The position numbers were made by a program, and so were the translations under genes. From the NCBI RefSeq assembly GCF_028679125.1, contig NZ_JAJRCG010000022.1, positions 1-46,785 on the forward strand: DNA of 46,785 bases, in the 5' to 3' direction. The stretch's first letter is position 1, and every line of letters begins with the position of its first letter. Of this stretch, positions 26,246 to 35,452 are shown in pieces. Source of the DNA: Methanoregula sp. (GTDB taxonomy: Archaea; Halobacteriota; Methanomicrobia; Methanomicrobiales; Methanospirillaceae). A model generated the notes under the pieces. The model ran no database searches and was not told the DNA's origin. It saw only the letters and a program-made list of their open reading frames with translations.

Positions 26246-27991
26246 GTGTGCGGCATTGTAGGGTACATCGGCCGCAGAGATGCTGCACCCCTGATCGTGG
26301 AGGGATTGAAAAAACTCGAATACCGGGGGTATGACTCGTTTGGTGTGGCCACGGTGGAAGAAGATATCACCCTTGCAAAACACCAGGGCAGGATATCAGA
26401 AAATGCCGGTTCTGCAGCCCACCTGAAAGGGAAGACCGGCATAGGACATACACGATGGGCAACCCATGGGGTTCCCAGCGATAAGAATGCCCATCCCCAT
26501 ACCGATTGCAACAATACGATTGCACTGGTCCATAATGGCATTATCGAGAATTATTCCCAACTGCGACGGCAGCTTGAGGGGAGGGGGCACACGTTCCGTT
26601 CAGAAACGGATACCGAGGTTATTGTCCATCTTGTTGAAGAAGAATATGCTGTAAAAAAGGATCTGCTTGCAGCAGTACAGGCAACAACTCCCAAGCTCAA
26701 GGGATCCTTTGCCATCCTTGTGATCGCCGCAGGAGAGGAACGGATCATTGCAGCAAGGAACGCAAGCCCGCTGGTCCTGGGTATCGGCGATGGGGAGATC
26801 TTTGTCGCGTCCGATATGACTCCTATGCTCGAATACACGGAGCGAGCGATCTTTCTTGAGGACGGGGATGTGGTATCTCTGACCAGGGATACTGCCGATA
26901 TTTTCAATAAGGGCGTTCAGGTCACCCGTCCGGTTGAACTGATCGACTGGTCTGTTGAGGATGTAAAAAAGGGCGGTTTTCCGCACTACATGCTTAAAGA
27001 GATATTCGAACAACCCCTGGCATTCTATAATACCATCTCAGCAATAAATCCAGACAGCCTGAAAAAAATTATTGGTAGTCCTGATTCCATAACGATCGTT
27101 GCATGTGGATCTTCATATCACACGGGTCTTATCTTCAAATACCTGCTTGAGGCGACCTGCGGGATACCTGCCCGTCTGGAATTTGCATCTGAATTCCGGT
27201 ATTATCCTCCGCCGGTGAGCGGGCTCGTTATCGGTATCACGTAGTCCGGGGAGACTGCAGATACCCTCACAGCGCTGCGTCTGGCAAAAACCCACAACTG
27301 CAGGACACTGGCGATCACGAACGTACTTGGGAGTACCGTGACAAGGACGGCGGATGTTACGCTCTTCATGCGGGCCGGCCCGGAGATCAGTGTAGCAGCA
27401 ACAAAATCGTTCATCACTCAACTGGCAGTACTCATGCAGATTATCAACTGCCTGTCCGGAGGAAAAGAAGGGGAGGTACTCTTACAGGCCCACAAGGCAA
27501 TAGAGGAAGTTCTCCTGATGGATCTTACTGAATGTGTAACGTTTTGCGAAAACGCCCAAAGTATCTTTTATGTCGGGCGGGGACCGTTCTACGCAGTATC
27601 TCTTGAGGGGGCCCTGAAGATGAAAGAGATCTCCTATATTCATGCAGAGGGATATGCCGCAGGGGAGATCAAGCACGGCCCATTTGCCCTCCTGTCCAAG
27701 GATACCCCGATAATCGCACTCTGCATGCCCGGGGAAACCTATGATGTGATGGTCTCGAATATCAAGGAGATGAAAGCACGCGGTGCACCCGTCATTGTAG
27801 TCGGATGCAAAGAGGATACTGAACTGGGGGATATTGCAGATTACTTCATTCCCCTTCCGCAGACAGATCTGTTTATTCAGGTCCTGACCACCATTGTTGT
27901 GCTCCAGCTCATTGCCTATCATACTGCAGAGAAGTTGGGCCGCGACATCGACAAGCCGAGAAATCTTGCAAAGAGCGTGACAGTTGAATGA
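26246..27991 (+). pseudogene. glmS: Glutamine-fructose-6-phosphate aminotransferase interrupted by in-frame TAG
   Basis: Starts GTG at 26246 (CGIVGYIG; Cys2 is the glutaminase nucleophile). Codons 1-332 are open, codon 333 is TAG (27242-27244), and the same frame continues to TGA at 27991, total 582 codons, close to normal GlmS (about 580-610). The stop falls in the sugar-phosphate motif TQSGET: here ACG-TAG-TCC-GGG-GAG-ACT, i.e. the TAG sits where Gln (CAG) is expected, a single C-to-T change. The glutaminase half (with HTRWATHG and VHNGIIENY) and both isomerase SIS halves (late HAEGYAAGEIKHGPFAL, C-terminal [12 protein letters not shown]) otherwise look healthy. Alternatives: mutation, sequencing error, or stop readthrough. 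TAG ends prf1, glmU and the 35452 gene normally. Confidence 0.93.
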
Positions 27992-28587
27992 TTGAATATG
28001 GAATTAATTCAGTGGGGCCAGACGCGAGGATCTTTGAGCCGGTCACGCTTGGTTTCCCTTCACGGGAGAACATGACAAAGAAGGGTTTCCCGGGTACTAC
28101 GATAGGAAAAAACGCAATACTTCGATCCGGCACGATCTTGTACTGCGATGTCATTATCGGAAATGACTTCCAGACGGGGCACAATGTCATGATCCGCGAA
28201 AAGACCCGGATCGGTGACCGGGTTGCTGTGGGAACCGGGACCGTGATCGAGGGATACACTACGATCGGGAACGATGTGAGCATCCAAAGTATGGCATTCA
28301 TCCCAACGGAAACACAGATCGGCGATCATGTATTTATCGGCCCGAATGCGGTCCTGACCAACGATCGGTATCCCCCGACAAGGATAGGGGGATTAAAAGG
28401 GCCGGTCATCAAGAATGGCGCGGCAATCGGGGCAAATACCACGCTGATTCCCGGGGTCTGTATCGGAGAAGGGGCTCTTGTCGCTGCCGGCGCCATCGTG
28501 ACCCGGGATGTTCCGGATCACATGCTCGCGATCGGATCGCCAGCAAAAATCCGGAGCCTCCCAAAGGAAATAACCTCAAAAGAATGA
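27988..28587 (+). CDS. Hexapeptide-repeat acyltransferase (WbpD/WlbB-like)
   Basis: 199 residues almost wholly of left-handed beta-helix repeats (e.g. [28 protein letters not shown]), with a loop [20 protein letters not shown] and a closing [10 protein letters not shown], the layout of UDP-sugar N-acetyltransferases and serine-O-acetyltransferase-type enzymes. Overlaps the glmS stop by 4 nt (ATGA). Its place between glmS and a glycosyltransferase suggests N-acetylation of a nucleotide-linked amino sugar for surface glycans. Substrate unproven. Confidence 0.85.
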   Translation: MIEYGINSVGPDARIFEPVTLGFPSRENMTKKGFPGTTIGKNAILRSGTILYCDVIIGNDFQTGHNVMIREKTRIGDRVAVGTGTVIEGYTTIGNDVSIQSMAFIPTETQIGDHVFIGPNAVLTNDRYPPTRIGGLKGPVIKNGAAIGANTTLIPGVCIGEGALVAAGAIVTRDVPDHMLAIGSPAKIRSLPKEITSKE

Positions 28588-28633
28588 ACAACGGGATTTA
28601 ATCCAGATCAGGAACAATACTTTTTCTTGGCGT

Positions 28634-29767
28634 ATGAAGATCCTCCTTGTTTCCACCCAGGATTATATTCACCATCCCATACCGTCGCGGCACCACTATA
28701 TCTTTGAAGATATGGCAAAGCGGCATGACGTGCATGTGGCGCATTTTCACGTCAGCAGGGGTTCGCCCCGTCCCACCGGACTGGTTATGGAAGAGGCGAC
28801 AGTATTCCCCCTGAAAAAACCCCTTTTTCACTATACGTTCAATACCCCCTATCACTACTATATTTTTGACCGTATCCTCCGTACGGGGGGCTATGATGTG
28901 GTTGTTGCCGCGAATGTGCTGGCCGGAAGCGCAGTAATCCGTGCAGCAAAAAAATACCACGTTCCCGTTGTTTTTGATCTCAAGGACTGGTTCCCGGACT
29001 CCGCTGCCGCCTATTTCAAGAACCCCACACTTCAGGAGATCGTGCGCCGGTGTGTCTGGGCCATCACCCGACACAACCTCCTGAATTGTGACAAAATTAC
29101 CACGGTCTCCCCGTCGCTTGCCGGAAAACTCGCCGGGTTCGGGTTTCATGCAGATGTCATCACCAATGGAGTGGACACGGATCTCTTCAAACCCATGAGC
29201 GGAATCCCGGCACGGCAGGAACTTGGGATTGATGCTGATGACTTTGTTATCGGTTTTTCTGGAAGTGTCGAACGGTGGTACGCAATTGACGAATTGATCA
29301 GATCACTCCCCGCACTTATTCACCACCATCCCAAGACCAAACTCCTGATCATCGGTGGATCGCTCTTCACCGATTACCAGCAGGAATTGTCAGCGCTTAC
29401 CCGGGATCTCGGTATTTCAGAGCACACGATATTCACGGGAACCAAACCATACCATGAACTCCCGCGGTATATTGCATGTATGGATGCCTGTACCATCCCG
29501 TTGTTGCCACCCCAGTGGGGGGATATTGCGCTCCCGAATAAATTCTTTGAGTACTCAGCCTGCGGGAAGTCAATTGTCATGCGCCCTATGCAGGATGTGG
29601 AAAAAATCGGCGGCCCAAACCTGCATGTTTACCGCACCCGTGACGAATATACCGCTATCATAAAAACACTGATGGAAACCCGTGAAACATTTTCCTTAAA
29701 TCTTGAAAATTACAGCTGGAAAGAGAAATCACGCCAATTCGAGGCGATTTTAAAAAGCCTCACCTGA
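28634..29767 (+). CDS. Glycosyltransferase family 4-like
   Basis: 377 residues with the GT-B fold. The N-terminal domain begins MKILLVSTQDYIHHPIPSRH; the linker has NCDKITTVSPSLAGKL; the C-terminal donor domain holds VIGFSGSVERWYAIDEL and the late segment ALPNKFFEYSACGKSIV, with Glu in the EX7E-like site of retaining GT4 enzymes. It probably adds a sugar to a lipid-linked glycan later used by AglB, the next gene. Acceptor and donor are unknown. Confidence 0.88.
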   Translation: MKILLVSTQDYIHHPIPSRHHYIFEDMAKRHDVHVAHFHVSRGSPRPTGLVMEEATVFPLKKPLFHYTFNTPYHYYIFDRILRTGGYDVVVAANVLAGSAVIRAAKKYHVPVVFDLKDWFPDSAAAYFKNPTLQEIVRRCVWAITRHNLLNCDKITTVSPSLAGKLAGFGFHADVITNGVDTDLFKPMSGIPARQELGIDADDFVIGFSGSVERWYAIDELIRSLPALIHHHPKTKLLIIGGSLFTDYQQELSALTRDLGISEHTIFTGTKPYHELPRYIACMDACTIPLLPPQWGDIALPNKFFEYSACGKSIVMRPMQDVEKIGGPNLHVYRTRDEYTAIIKTLMETRETFSLNLENYSWKEKSRQFEAILKSLT

Positions 29768-29780
29768 TACAGTCATCCAA

Positions 29781-29790
29781 ATTTATTAAT
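29781..29790 (+). promoter_or_regulatory. TATA box of aglB
   Basis: ATTTATTAAT. It overlaps the upstream ATG at 29789, which is therefore unlikely to be translated; the start of transcription would fall near 29810, ahead of the ATG at 29831. Confidence 0.5.
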
Positions 29791-29830
29791 GGTCTCCCCC
29801 GAAACCAAGTACAAACGACAGGATGATTGC

Positions 29831-32425
29831 ATGATATCTCTGGATCTGAAAAACCGCATGACCTGGCTGGTCATTGCACTCGTGGCATTTTTTTCTCTCT
29901 TCGCCCTCTGGCTCCGCCTCATTCCCATGTTCAATATGGGAAATACAGATATCCTTTCCATGGTGGGAAGCGATGATCCGCTCTATAACCTCCGGCAGGT
30001 GGAATTTTTACTCTCGAACAACCTGCACTACGAATGGTTCGACCCGATGAGCCAATACCCGGGGGGTTCAAGTATTTACTGGGGACCCCTCTTCCCCCTC
30101 ATCGTTGCACTCGGGTGCCTCATCACCGGTGCTGCCACCCGTCCCGAGATTATCGGGATCCTCCTGCTGGTCCCACCCCTCATGGGTGCTGCAGCAGTGG
30201 CCGTCATGTATTATGTCGGGAAGTTATGCGGGGACTGGAAGACCGGCCTGCTCGCGTCGGGTTTTACCGCGGTTGTCACCGGCCAGTTTTATTACCGGTC
30301 AATGTACGGGTATGCCGACCACCATATCGCTGAAGTCTTTTTTTCAACGATCTTCTGCCTGTTCTACATGTATGTTGTCCTCTCCGAGAAGGATACCAGG
30401 ATCGTCTTCAAAGACATTAATACCTATAAGAATGTACTCCTGATCTCGGTCCTCGCAGGTATCGCATACCTCCTTGGCCTCTTCGTGATGCCCACGATGA
30501 TCCTTTTTGCGATGATCGTGGGAGTTTTTACTGTCATCCAGTTCATCATCGATTCATTCCGTGGAAAGACCAGCGAATACCTCGTTGTCATCAACCTTGC
30601 TATCTTCAGCATCGCCATCATCGGTCTCCTGGCCTTCGGTCTGAAAAGCCCTGGTCTTGATCTCTCCAGTTACTCCCTCGGGCACATCTTTGCCTACCTT
30701 GGCCTGATCGGAGGATCCATTTTCCTCTACCTCCTCCAGCAGGGTCTCAAGACAAAAGAATGGTATTACTATCCTGTTGCCATCATTGTCTCGACAATTG
30801 TGGTTGTAACCGTGCTGTTTTTTGCCAGCCCGGATTTATACTCGCTTTTCGTCTCTGCTCTCTTTGCATTCTTCGGCCAGGCCGCGATTACCGAGACCGT
30901 CCAGGAAGCCCGTGCATGGAGCATGGCCCTTGCATGGCAGACGTTCAGTTACGGGCTCATCCTGATGGCCATCGGATTCCTCGTCATGATATACAATAAT
31001 ATTCGCGACGAGCGTCCCGAGCAGGTTTTTGCCCTTGTCTGGTCAGGGATAATCCTGTTCTCCGCATGGCAGCATGTCCGGTACGAGTATTATCTTGCGA
31101 TCAATGTCGCATTGCTTGCCGCGATCTGTGTCAGTTTTATTCTCGGTCATGCATGGTCGGATATCCGAAAGTTTACCACGGGGTTTTCATCCAGGCAGGA
31201 GGTAACATCGGAAACCGGAGATGCTGATGAGACCCCGGCAAAACGGAGAAAACAGAAGAAGCCGGTCAAGGGTGCATCATCCGGACGCTCCGGGACGCAG
31301 AACCTCACGATTATCGGTTCTGTCCTGGTTATTGGTCTCGCCCTCATGTTTGCCTACACCTCCCTTTCCTACAGTTACATCAACGGATCTGCCAGCCCGA
31401 CGCTGATGAATCCTGACTGGAAGGAGACCGCTGAATGGATGCAGAACAGTACCCCGGAAACAGGTGTTGGTTACACCACCATGTATGACAAAGATACCTT
31501 TACGTTCCCGAAGGGATCGTATGGTGTGATGTCCTGGTGGGACTATGGACATATCATCACCACCATAGCAAAACGAATCCCCAATTCCAACCCGTTCCAG
31601 CATGGCGTGTCCGGGAGCAATGGATCTGCTGCATATTTCATGTCCACTTCGGAGGATACCGCAAACACCCTCCTTGACAACGTCGGGACCCGGTATATTA
31701 TAACCGATGTCGAGATGGACCAGGGAAAATTCTGGGCGATGTCAACATGGTATAATGCAACGGAAGCAACGGACCCGTATTACGATACCGTCCTCCTCCC
31801 CGGGCAGAACAATGCTCTCACATCGGCTATCCTCAACAAACAGGCATATTACCTGACCATGATCTCCCGGCTCCATAACTTTGACGGATCAATGAACTCC
31901 GCCACAGATAATGTGTACTATGTGGTGTATGCGGATTCCTCAGTAACCGGGTATTCAGCGCCGTTGATTACCGGTGCTGAGCTCATGAATTATTCTGCCG
32001 CATCGCAGAAGGCAGACCAGTATAACCTTGACGCTGCATCAGGGTACCATGCTGCAGTTTACAGTGCAAGTATCATCTCACCCGTGGATACGGTCCCGGC
32101 ACTCCAGCACTACCGGCTTGTTCATGAATCCCCAACGAATGCATTCAATTCAGCTACGGTTGACCTGAAATATGTCAAGGTCTTCGAATACGTGAAAGGC
32201 GCCCATATCAAAGGAGAGGGTATCATCGAAGTACCGGTGGTCACCAACACCGGACGGAATTTCACGTACCGGCAGGCCAGCGTGAACGGGGGGTTCATTG
32301 TACCGTACTCCACCTCAGATAATCCCTATGAGGTGAAAACAACCGGGAAATACAAGATTGTCGGGACGACCCGGGAATATGATGTTCCGGAATCTGCTGT
32401 CATGCAGGGACTCACCATCCCGTAA
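29831..32425 (+). CDS. aglB: Oligosaccharyltransferase AglB (STT3)
   Basis: 864 residues from ATG 29831, which has GGATGA 7 nt upstream; the ATG at 29789 overlaps the TATA box. About 13 membrane segments fill the first 480 residues, with the acidic loop motif SDDPLYN near the N-terminus, then a basic linker (AKRRKQKKPVKG) and a soluble C-terminal domain. The sequon-binding WWDYG motif lies at residues 569-573, and a DK-type motif at VEMDQGKFWAM. AglB moves a dolichol-linked glycan onto Asn of N-x-S/T in S-layer and other surface proteins, on the outer face of the membrane. It ends the amino-sugar block that starts at glmM. Confidence 0.95.
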   Translation: MISLDLKNRMTWLVIALVAFFSLFALWLRLIPMFNMGNTDILSMVGSDDPLYNLRQVEFLLSNNLHYEWFDPMSQYPGGSSIYWGPLFPLIVALGCLITGAATRPEIIGILLLVPPLMGAAAVAVMYYVGKLCGDWKTGLLASGFTAVVTGQFYYRSMYGYADHHIAEVFFSTIFCLFYMYVVLSEKDTRIVFKDINTYKNVLLISVLAGIAYLLGLFVMPTMILFAMIVGVFTVIQFIIDSFRGKTSEYLVVINLAIFSIAIIGLLAFGLKSPGLDLSSYSLGHIFAYLGLIGGSIFLYLLQQGLKTKEWYYYPVAIIVSTIVVVTVLFFASPDLYSLFVSALFAFFGQAAITETVQEARAWSMALAWQTFSYGLILMAIGFLVMIYNNIRDERPEQVFALVWSGIILFSAWQHVRYEYYLAINVALLAAICVSFILGHAWSDIRKFTTGFSSRQEVTSETGDADETPAKRRKQKKPVKGASSGRSGTQNLTIIGSVLVIGLALMFAYTSLSYSYINGSASPTLMNPDWKETAEWMQNSTPETGVGYTTMYDKDTFTFPKGSYGVMSWWDYGHIITTIAKRIPNSNPFQHGVSGSNGSAAYFMSTSEDTANTLLDNVGTRYIITDVEMDQGKFWAMSTWYNATEATDPYYDTVLLPGQNNALTSAILNKQAYYLTMISRLHNFDGSMNSATDNVYYVVYADSSVTGYSAPLITGAELMNYSAASQKADQYNLDAASGYHAAVYSASIISPVDTVPALQHYRLVHESPTNAFNSATVDLKYVKVFEYVKGAHIKGEGIIEVPVVTNTGRNFTYRQASVNGGFIVPYSTSDNPYEVKTTGKYKIVGTTREYDVPESAVMQGLTIP

Positions 32426-32530
32426 GTCCTGAACAGGGGAATTTACCTTTCACTCTTTTTCATGATCCTTTGAAACTTCCAGAAACGACAGGGAAAACCT
32501 TATAGTGCCGGACACTTACCCTTCACACAT

Positions 32531-32824
32531 ATGCTGGCAGGAGAGATCACCCTCGGCATGCGGGTGAGGTACCCGCGAACCGGAACAATGGGTAACATAC
32601 TCCGTATCGATGAGATCGGGGGAATTACCTTTGCTGAACTGGATACAACAAACCTCCTGTACCGTATCGATCACTTGATCCCGGCAACTGCAACAGCCAC
32701 CACATCAACAACGATTGTTGAGGATGCAAAAGAGGTCATTTCCCGCGAGCGGGAGTTTGCCGCAGGGAGTGGACTGCAGGACGCGCTGAAGAATATCGAT
32801 CAGAGCTGCGAGGGCGGGGGATAA
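32531..32824 (+). CDS. DUF2098 family protein
   Basis: 97 residues. N-terminal beta-rich module ITLGMRVRYPRTGTMGNILR and FAELDTTNLLYRIDHLIPA resemble the small DUF2098 family found in methanogens, function unknown. The C-terminus is acidic and helical. A TATA-like CCTTATAGTG lies about 30 nt upstream, so the transcript may be nearly leaderless. The gap to eif2g (32825-32996) contains only that gene's promoter. Confidence 0.75.
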   Translation: MLAGEITLGMRVRYPRTGTMGNILRIDEIGGITFAELDTTNLLYRIDHLIPATATATTSTTIVEDAKEVISREREFAAGSGLQDALKNIDQSCEGGG

Positions 32825-32965
32825 CCATTTCCCGGTAACCCTGGACACATGCAGGAACGAGACGGATGTCCCTCTTTCTGGTACCGTGTTGCAGTGAGTA
32901 AATTCGTAAAAAAGATACGTACTCCGCCGGATTTCACCATTACTGGTTACGTATAAGTAGGATCG

Positions 32966-32974
32966 TTATAAATA
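32966..32974 (+). promoter_or_regulatory. TATA box of the eif2g-rpo7 cluster
   Basis: TTATAAATA about 27 nt before the TTG start. It is followed by GGAGGT (32981-32986), a strong Shine-Dalgarno 10 nt before TTG 32997, which is the main support for choosing that rare start. Confidence 0.55.
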
Positions 32975-32996
32975 CAATAGGGAGGTTCGATTTCAT

Positions 32997-34232
32997 TTGC
33001 ATGATGTGACAGTTCCCAGTGTCAATATCGGGGTTGTGGGCCATGTTGACCATGGTAAGACCACCCTCGTCAACGCGCTCACCGGGGCATGGACAGACCG
33101 ACATTCCGAGGAGGTGAAGCGGGGCATCTCAATAAGGCTCGGGTATGCCGATGCAACATTTTACCGGTGTGATCGGTGCGAAGGTACTGACGCGTTCTCA
33201 ACCCACATCGAATGTCCGGTTTGTGGGGGAACGGGAACACCTTTCCGCTCCGTCTCGTTTGTCGATGCGCCGGGACACGAGACCCTGATGGCAACGATGC
33301 TCTCGGGTTCTGCACTGATGGACGGGGCAATGCTGGTCATCGCAGCAAGCGAGAAATGCCCGCAGCCGCAGACCAAAGAGCACCTGATGGCGCTGGAACT
33401 GGTCGGCATCAAGAAAATTGTCATCGTCCAGAGCAAGATCGATGTGGTCAGCCAAAAAGAGGCGATGGACAACTATCTTGAGATCAAGAAATTTGTCAAG
33501 GGGACGATTGCTGAAAACGCACCCATCATCCCGGTCTCCTCGCAGAAGGGGATCAACATGGGGGCACTCGTCCAGGCTCTGGATACCGTGGTCCCGGAAC
33601 CGGAGCGCGATCCCGCTGCCGAACCGGTGATGCTGATCGCCCGCTCATTCGATGTGAACAAACCCGGCTGCAACTGGAAGGACGTGAAAGGCGGAGTCGT
33701 TGGAGGGTCTCTTATTCGGGGCATCCTCCACGCAGATGAAAAGATCGAGATCCGTCCAGGCAGGCAGACCCAGGTTGAGAACAGGATCAAGTGGATTCCC
33801 ATCATCACCACCGTCACGTCAATCAATGCCGGTTCGAAGGTCGTTGAGACGGCAACACCCGGCGGACTGCTCGGTGTCGGGACAAAACTGGATCCCGCAC
33901 TCACAAAAAGTGATGCACTTGCCGGCCAGGTGCTGGGCCACGAGGGAAAACTACCCCCGGTCTGGGACAAAATCCGGTGCAAGGTGACCCTGATGGAACG
34001 CGTGGTGGGAGCTACCAGCGAACTCGTCATCGAGCCGCTGAAACATTCCGAGCCCCTGATGCTCTCCGTAGGTACCGCGGTGACCGTCGGGGTTGTCACG
34101 AACACCAAGAAAGACAGTGTTGAGATACAGCTGAAACGGCCCGTGTGTGCTGAAATCGGCTCACGGATCGCCATCAGCCGGCAGGTGGGAGCACGCTGGC
34201 GCCTGATCGGGATGGGTGTACTGGGAGAGTAA
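32997..34232 (+). CDS. eif2g: Translation initiation factor aIF2 subunit gamma
   Basis: 411 residues, normal size. GTPase P-loop GHVDHGKTT, then the zinc knuckle with CDRCEGTD and CPVCGGTG, DAPGHE (G3) and the QSKIDV-type G4. It binds GTP and Met-tRNAi and delivers it to the small subunit. The start is TTG at 32997, with GGAGGT 10 nt upstream; the ATG at 33001 is out of frame and GTG 33006 would trim the N-terminus. Stop TAA at 34230-34232 overlaps the presumed start of the next gene (see that entry). Confidence 0.95.
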   Translation: MHDVTVPSVNIGVVGHVDHGKTTLVNALTGAWTDRHSEEVKRGISIRLGYADATFYRCDRCEGTDAFSTHIECPVCGGTGTPFRSVSFVDAPGHETLMATMLSGSALMDGAMLVIAASEKCPQPQTKEHLMALELVGIKKIVIVQSKIDVVSQKEAMDNYLEIKKFVKGTIAENAPIIPVSSQKGINMGALVQALDTVVPEPERDPAAEPVMLIARSFDVNKPGCNWKDVKGGVVGGSLIRGILHADEKIEIRPGRQTQVENRIKWIPIITTVTSINAGSKVVETATPGGLLGVGTKLDPALTKSDALAGQVLGHEGKLPPVWDKIRCKVTLMERVVGATSELVIEPLKHSEPLMLSVGTAVTVGVVTNTKKDSVEIQLKRPVCAEIGSRIAISRQVGARWRLIGMGVLGE

Positions 34233-34612
34233 AGGTTCTCCTGGATGCCAATGCCCTGATGATGCCAGCCCAGTTCCATATCGATCTCTTCGATGAACTG
34301 CGGAACCTTCTTGGGGGGTTCGAACCTATCGTACTCTCATCCGTGATCCACGAGCTTGAAGGCCTCACCCGGGCAAAAGGCCGGAACGGGGCCGCAGCCC
34401 GTCTGGGTCTTACACTGGGTGAGAAGTGCACAATCGCAGAGAGCCGGGATGCATCGGCAAGAACCGTTGACGATCAGGTTATCGATTATGCAGTACAGAA
34501 CATCTGTCTGGTAGTAACGAACGACCGGCGTGTCAGGGATGCATTGTTTGAACGCGGTATCGGGGTAATATCCATGAGAAAACAGCAGAAACTGGAACTA
34601 TTGCGGAGATGA
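34229..34612 (+). CDS. Fcf1-like PIN-domain protein with non-canonical GTA start
   Basis: PIN fold of the archaeal Fcf1/Utp24 type, thought to be an rRNA-processing endonuclease. Reading the frame from 34229 gives VKVLLDANALMMPAQF, the expected N-terminus with catalytic Asp6; later acidic sites are HELE, TVDDQV and TNDRRV. No ATG, GTG or TTG precedes this in frame for at least 16 codons, and the first ATG (34259) would remove strand 1 and Asp6. The codon at 34229 is GTA within GAGTAAAG; a G at 34231 would make GTGA, the usual start/stop overlap with eif2g. So either GTA serves as start, or a single G-to-A change has removed the start. 127 residues if started here. Confidence 0.8.
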   Translation, partial: VKVLLDANALMMPAQFHIDLFDELRNLLGGFEPIVLSSVIHELEGLTRAKGRNGAAARLGLTLGEKCTIAESRDASARTVDDQVIDYAVQNICLVVTNDRRVRDALFERGIGVISMRKQQKLELLRR

Positions 34613-34620
34613 AGTGAAGT

Positions 34621-35262
34621 ATGTATCATAAACTGATGCTTGAGGACAAAGTCCGGGTACCTCCCCAGCGGCTGGGAGAGAAACTTGAGAAAGTGATCCT
34701 CGATGTCCTTCAGGAGCAGCTCGAAGGAAGTATCGACAAGGAGATCGGGATCTTTATCTGCGTCACGAAAGTGCAGGATGTCGGCGAAGGCGAACTCGTT
34801 CCCGGCGATGGCGGAGTCTATTACGACGTAAAGTTCGAAGCTATGGTCCTGCGGCTCGCCCTTCAGGAAGTTATTGAAGGCGTGGTCGTGGAGACGACCA
34901 GTTTTGGCGCGTTTGTCAGCCTTGGCCCCATCGATGCAATGCTGCATGTCAGCCAGATCTCTGACGAGTATATCAACTATGATGAGAAGAACGCCCGGCT
35001 CATCTGCCAGGAGTCCAAACGCTTCATCGGAGTGGGAGACATTGTCCGGGTCCGGGTAGTCACGTTATCCTTAAACGAACGCGAACCCCGGGACAGCAAG
35101 ATCGGGCTTACCATGCGACAGGCAGGTCTCGGTACAGCCCTCTGGCTTGAAGAGGAGATAGCAAAGGAGAAAGAGAAAGCCGGGCAGTCGGCCGAAGCCG
35201 GTAAGGAAAAGGCCCCTGAGAAGACAAAGGGCAAGAGGAAGGAGCATGCCTCCGGCGAATAA
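34621..35262 (+). CDS. rpo7: RNA polymerase subunit Rpo7 (RpoE')
   Basis: 213 residues. N-terminal tip domain MYHKLMLEDKVRVPPQRLGE, then an S1/OB domain from about residue 80 (VVVETTSFGAFVSLGPIDAM, then MLHVSQIS). With Rpo4 it forms the stalk of archaeal RNA polymerase, binding nascent RNA. The last ~35 residues are a highly charged Lys/Glu tail, longer than usual. Its 3' end overlaps spt4 by 17 nt. Confidence 0.95.
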   Translation: MYHKLMLEDKVRVPPQRLGEKLEKVILDVLQEQLEGSIDKEIGIFICVTKVQDVGEGELVPGDGGVYYDVKFEAMVLRLALQEVIEGVVVETTSFGAFVSLGPIDAMLHVSQISDEYINYDEKNARLICQESKRFIGVGDIVRVRVVTLSLNEREPRDSKIGLTMRQAGLGTALWLEEEIAKEKEKAGQSAEAGKEKAPEKTKGKRKEHASGE

Positions 35263-35452
35263 GAAGAAACAGGGAAAGGTATGCCGTGACTGCCATCGCG
35301 TTGTCGACGGCGAGAGCTGTGTCATCTGCGGCACATCCAACCTGAGCGATGACTGGTCCGGGTACCTGGTCATTATCGACCCGGAGAATTCCGAAGTGGC
35401 AAAACGGATGAATATCAAACTGCCTGGCCGTTATGCGCTGAAGGTCCGCTGA
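35246..35452 (+). CDS. spt4: Transcription elongation factor Spt4 (RpoE'')
   Basis: 68 residues. Zinc ribbon with CRDCHRV and CVICGTSNLSDDWSGYL, then VIIDPENSEVAKRMNI, typical of archaeal Spt4, partner of Spt5 in processive elongation. The order rpo7-spt4 is conserved in Euryarchaeota. The stop TGA overlaps the next ATG by one base. Confidence 0.95.
   Translation: MPPANKKKQGKVCRDCHRVVDGESCVICGTSNLSDDWSGYLVIIDPENSEVAKRMNIKLPGRYALKVR

Noticed and set aside
26246..27991. Pyrrolysine or general TAG recoding as the default explanation for glmS
   Set aside because: TAG terminates prf1, glmU and the DUF359 gene in normal positions, and Pyl is not expected in Methanomicrobiales; kept only as an alternative to test.
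33473..34279. 268-codon antisense frame over eif2g
   Set aside because: Ser/Thr/Pro-rich mirror of eif2g codons; no domain.
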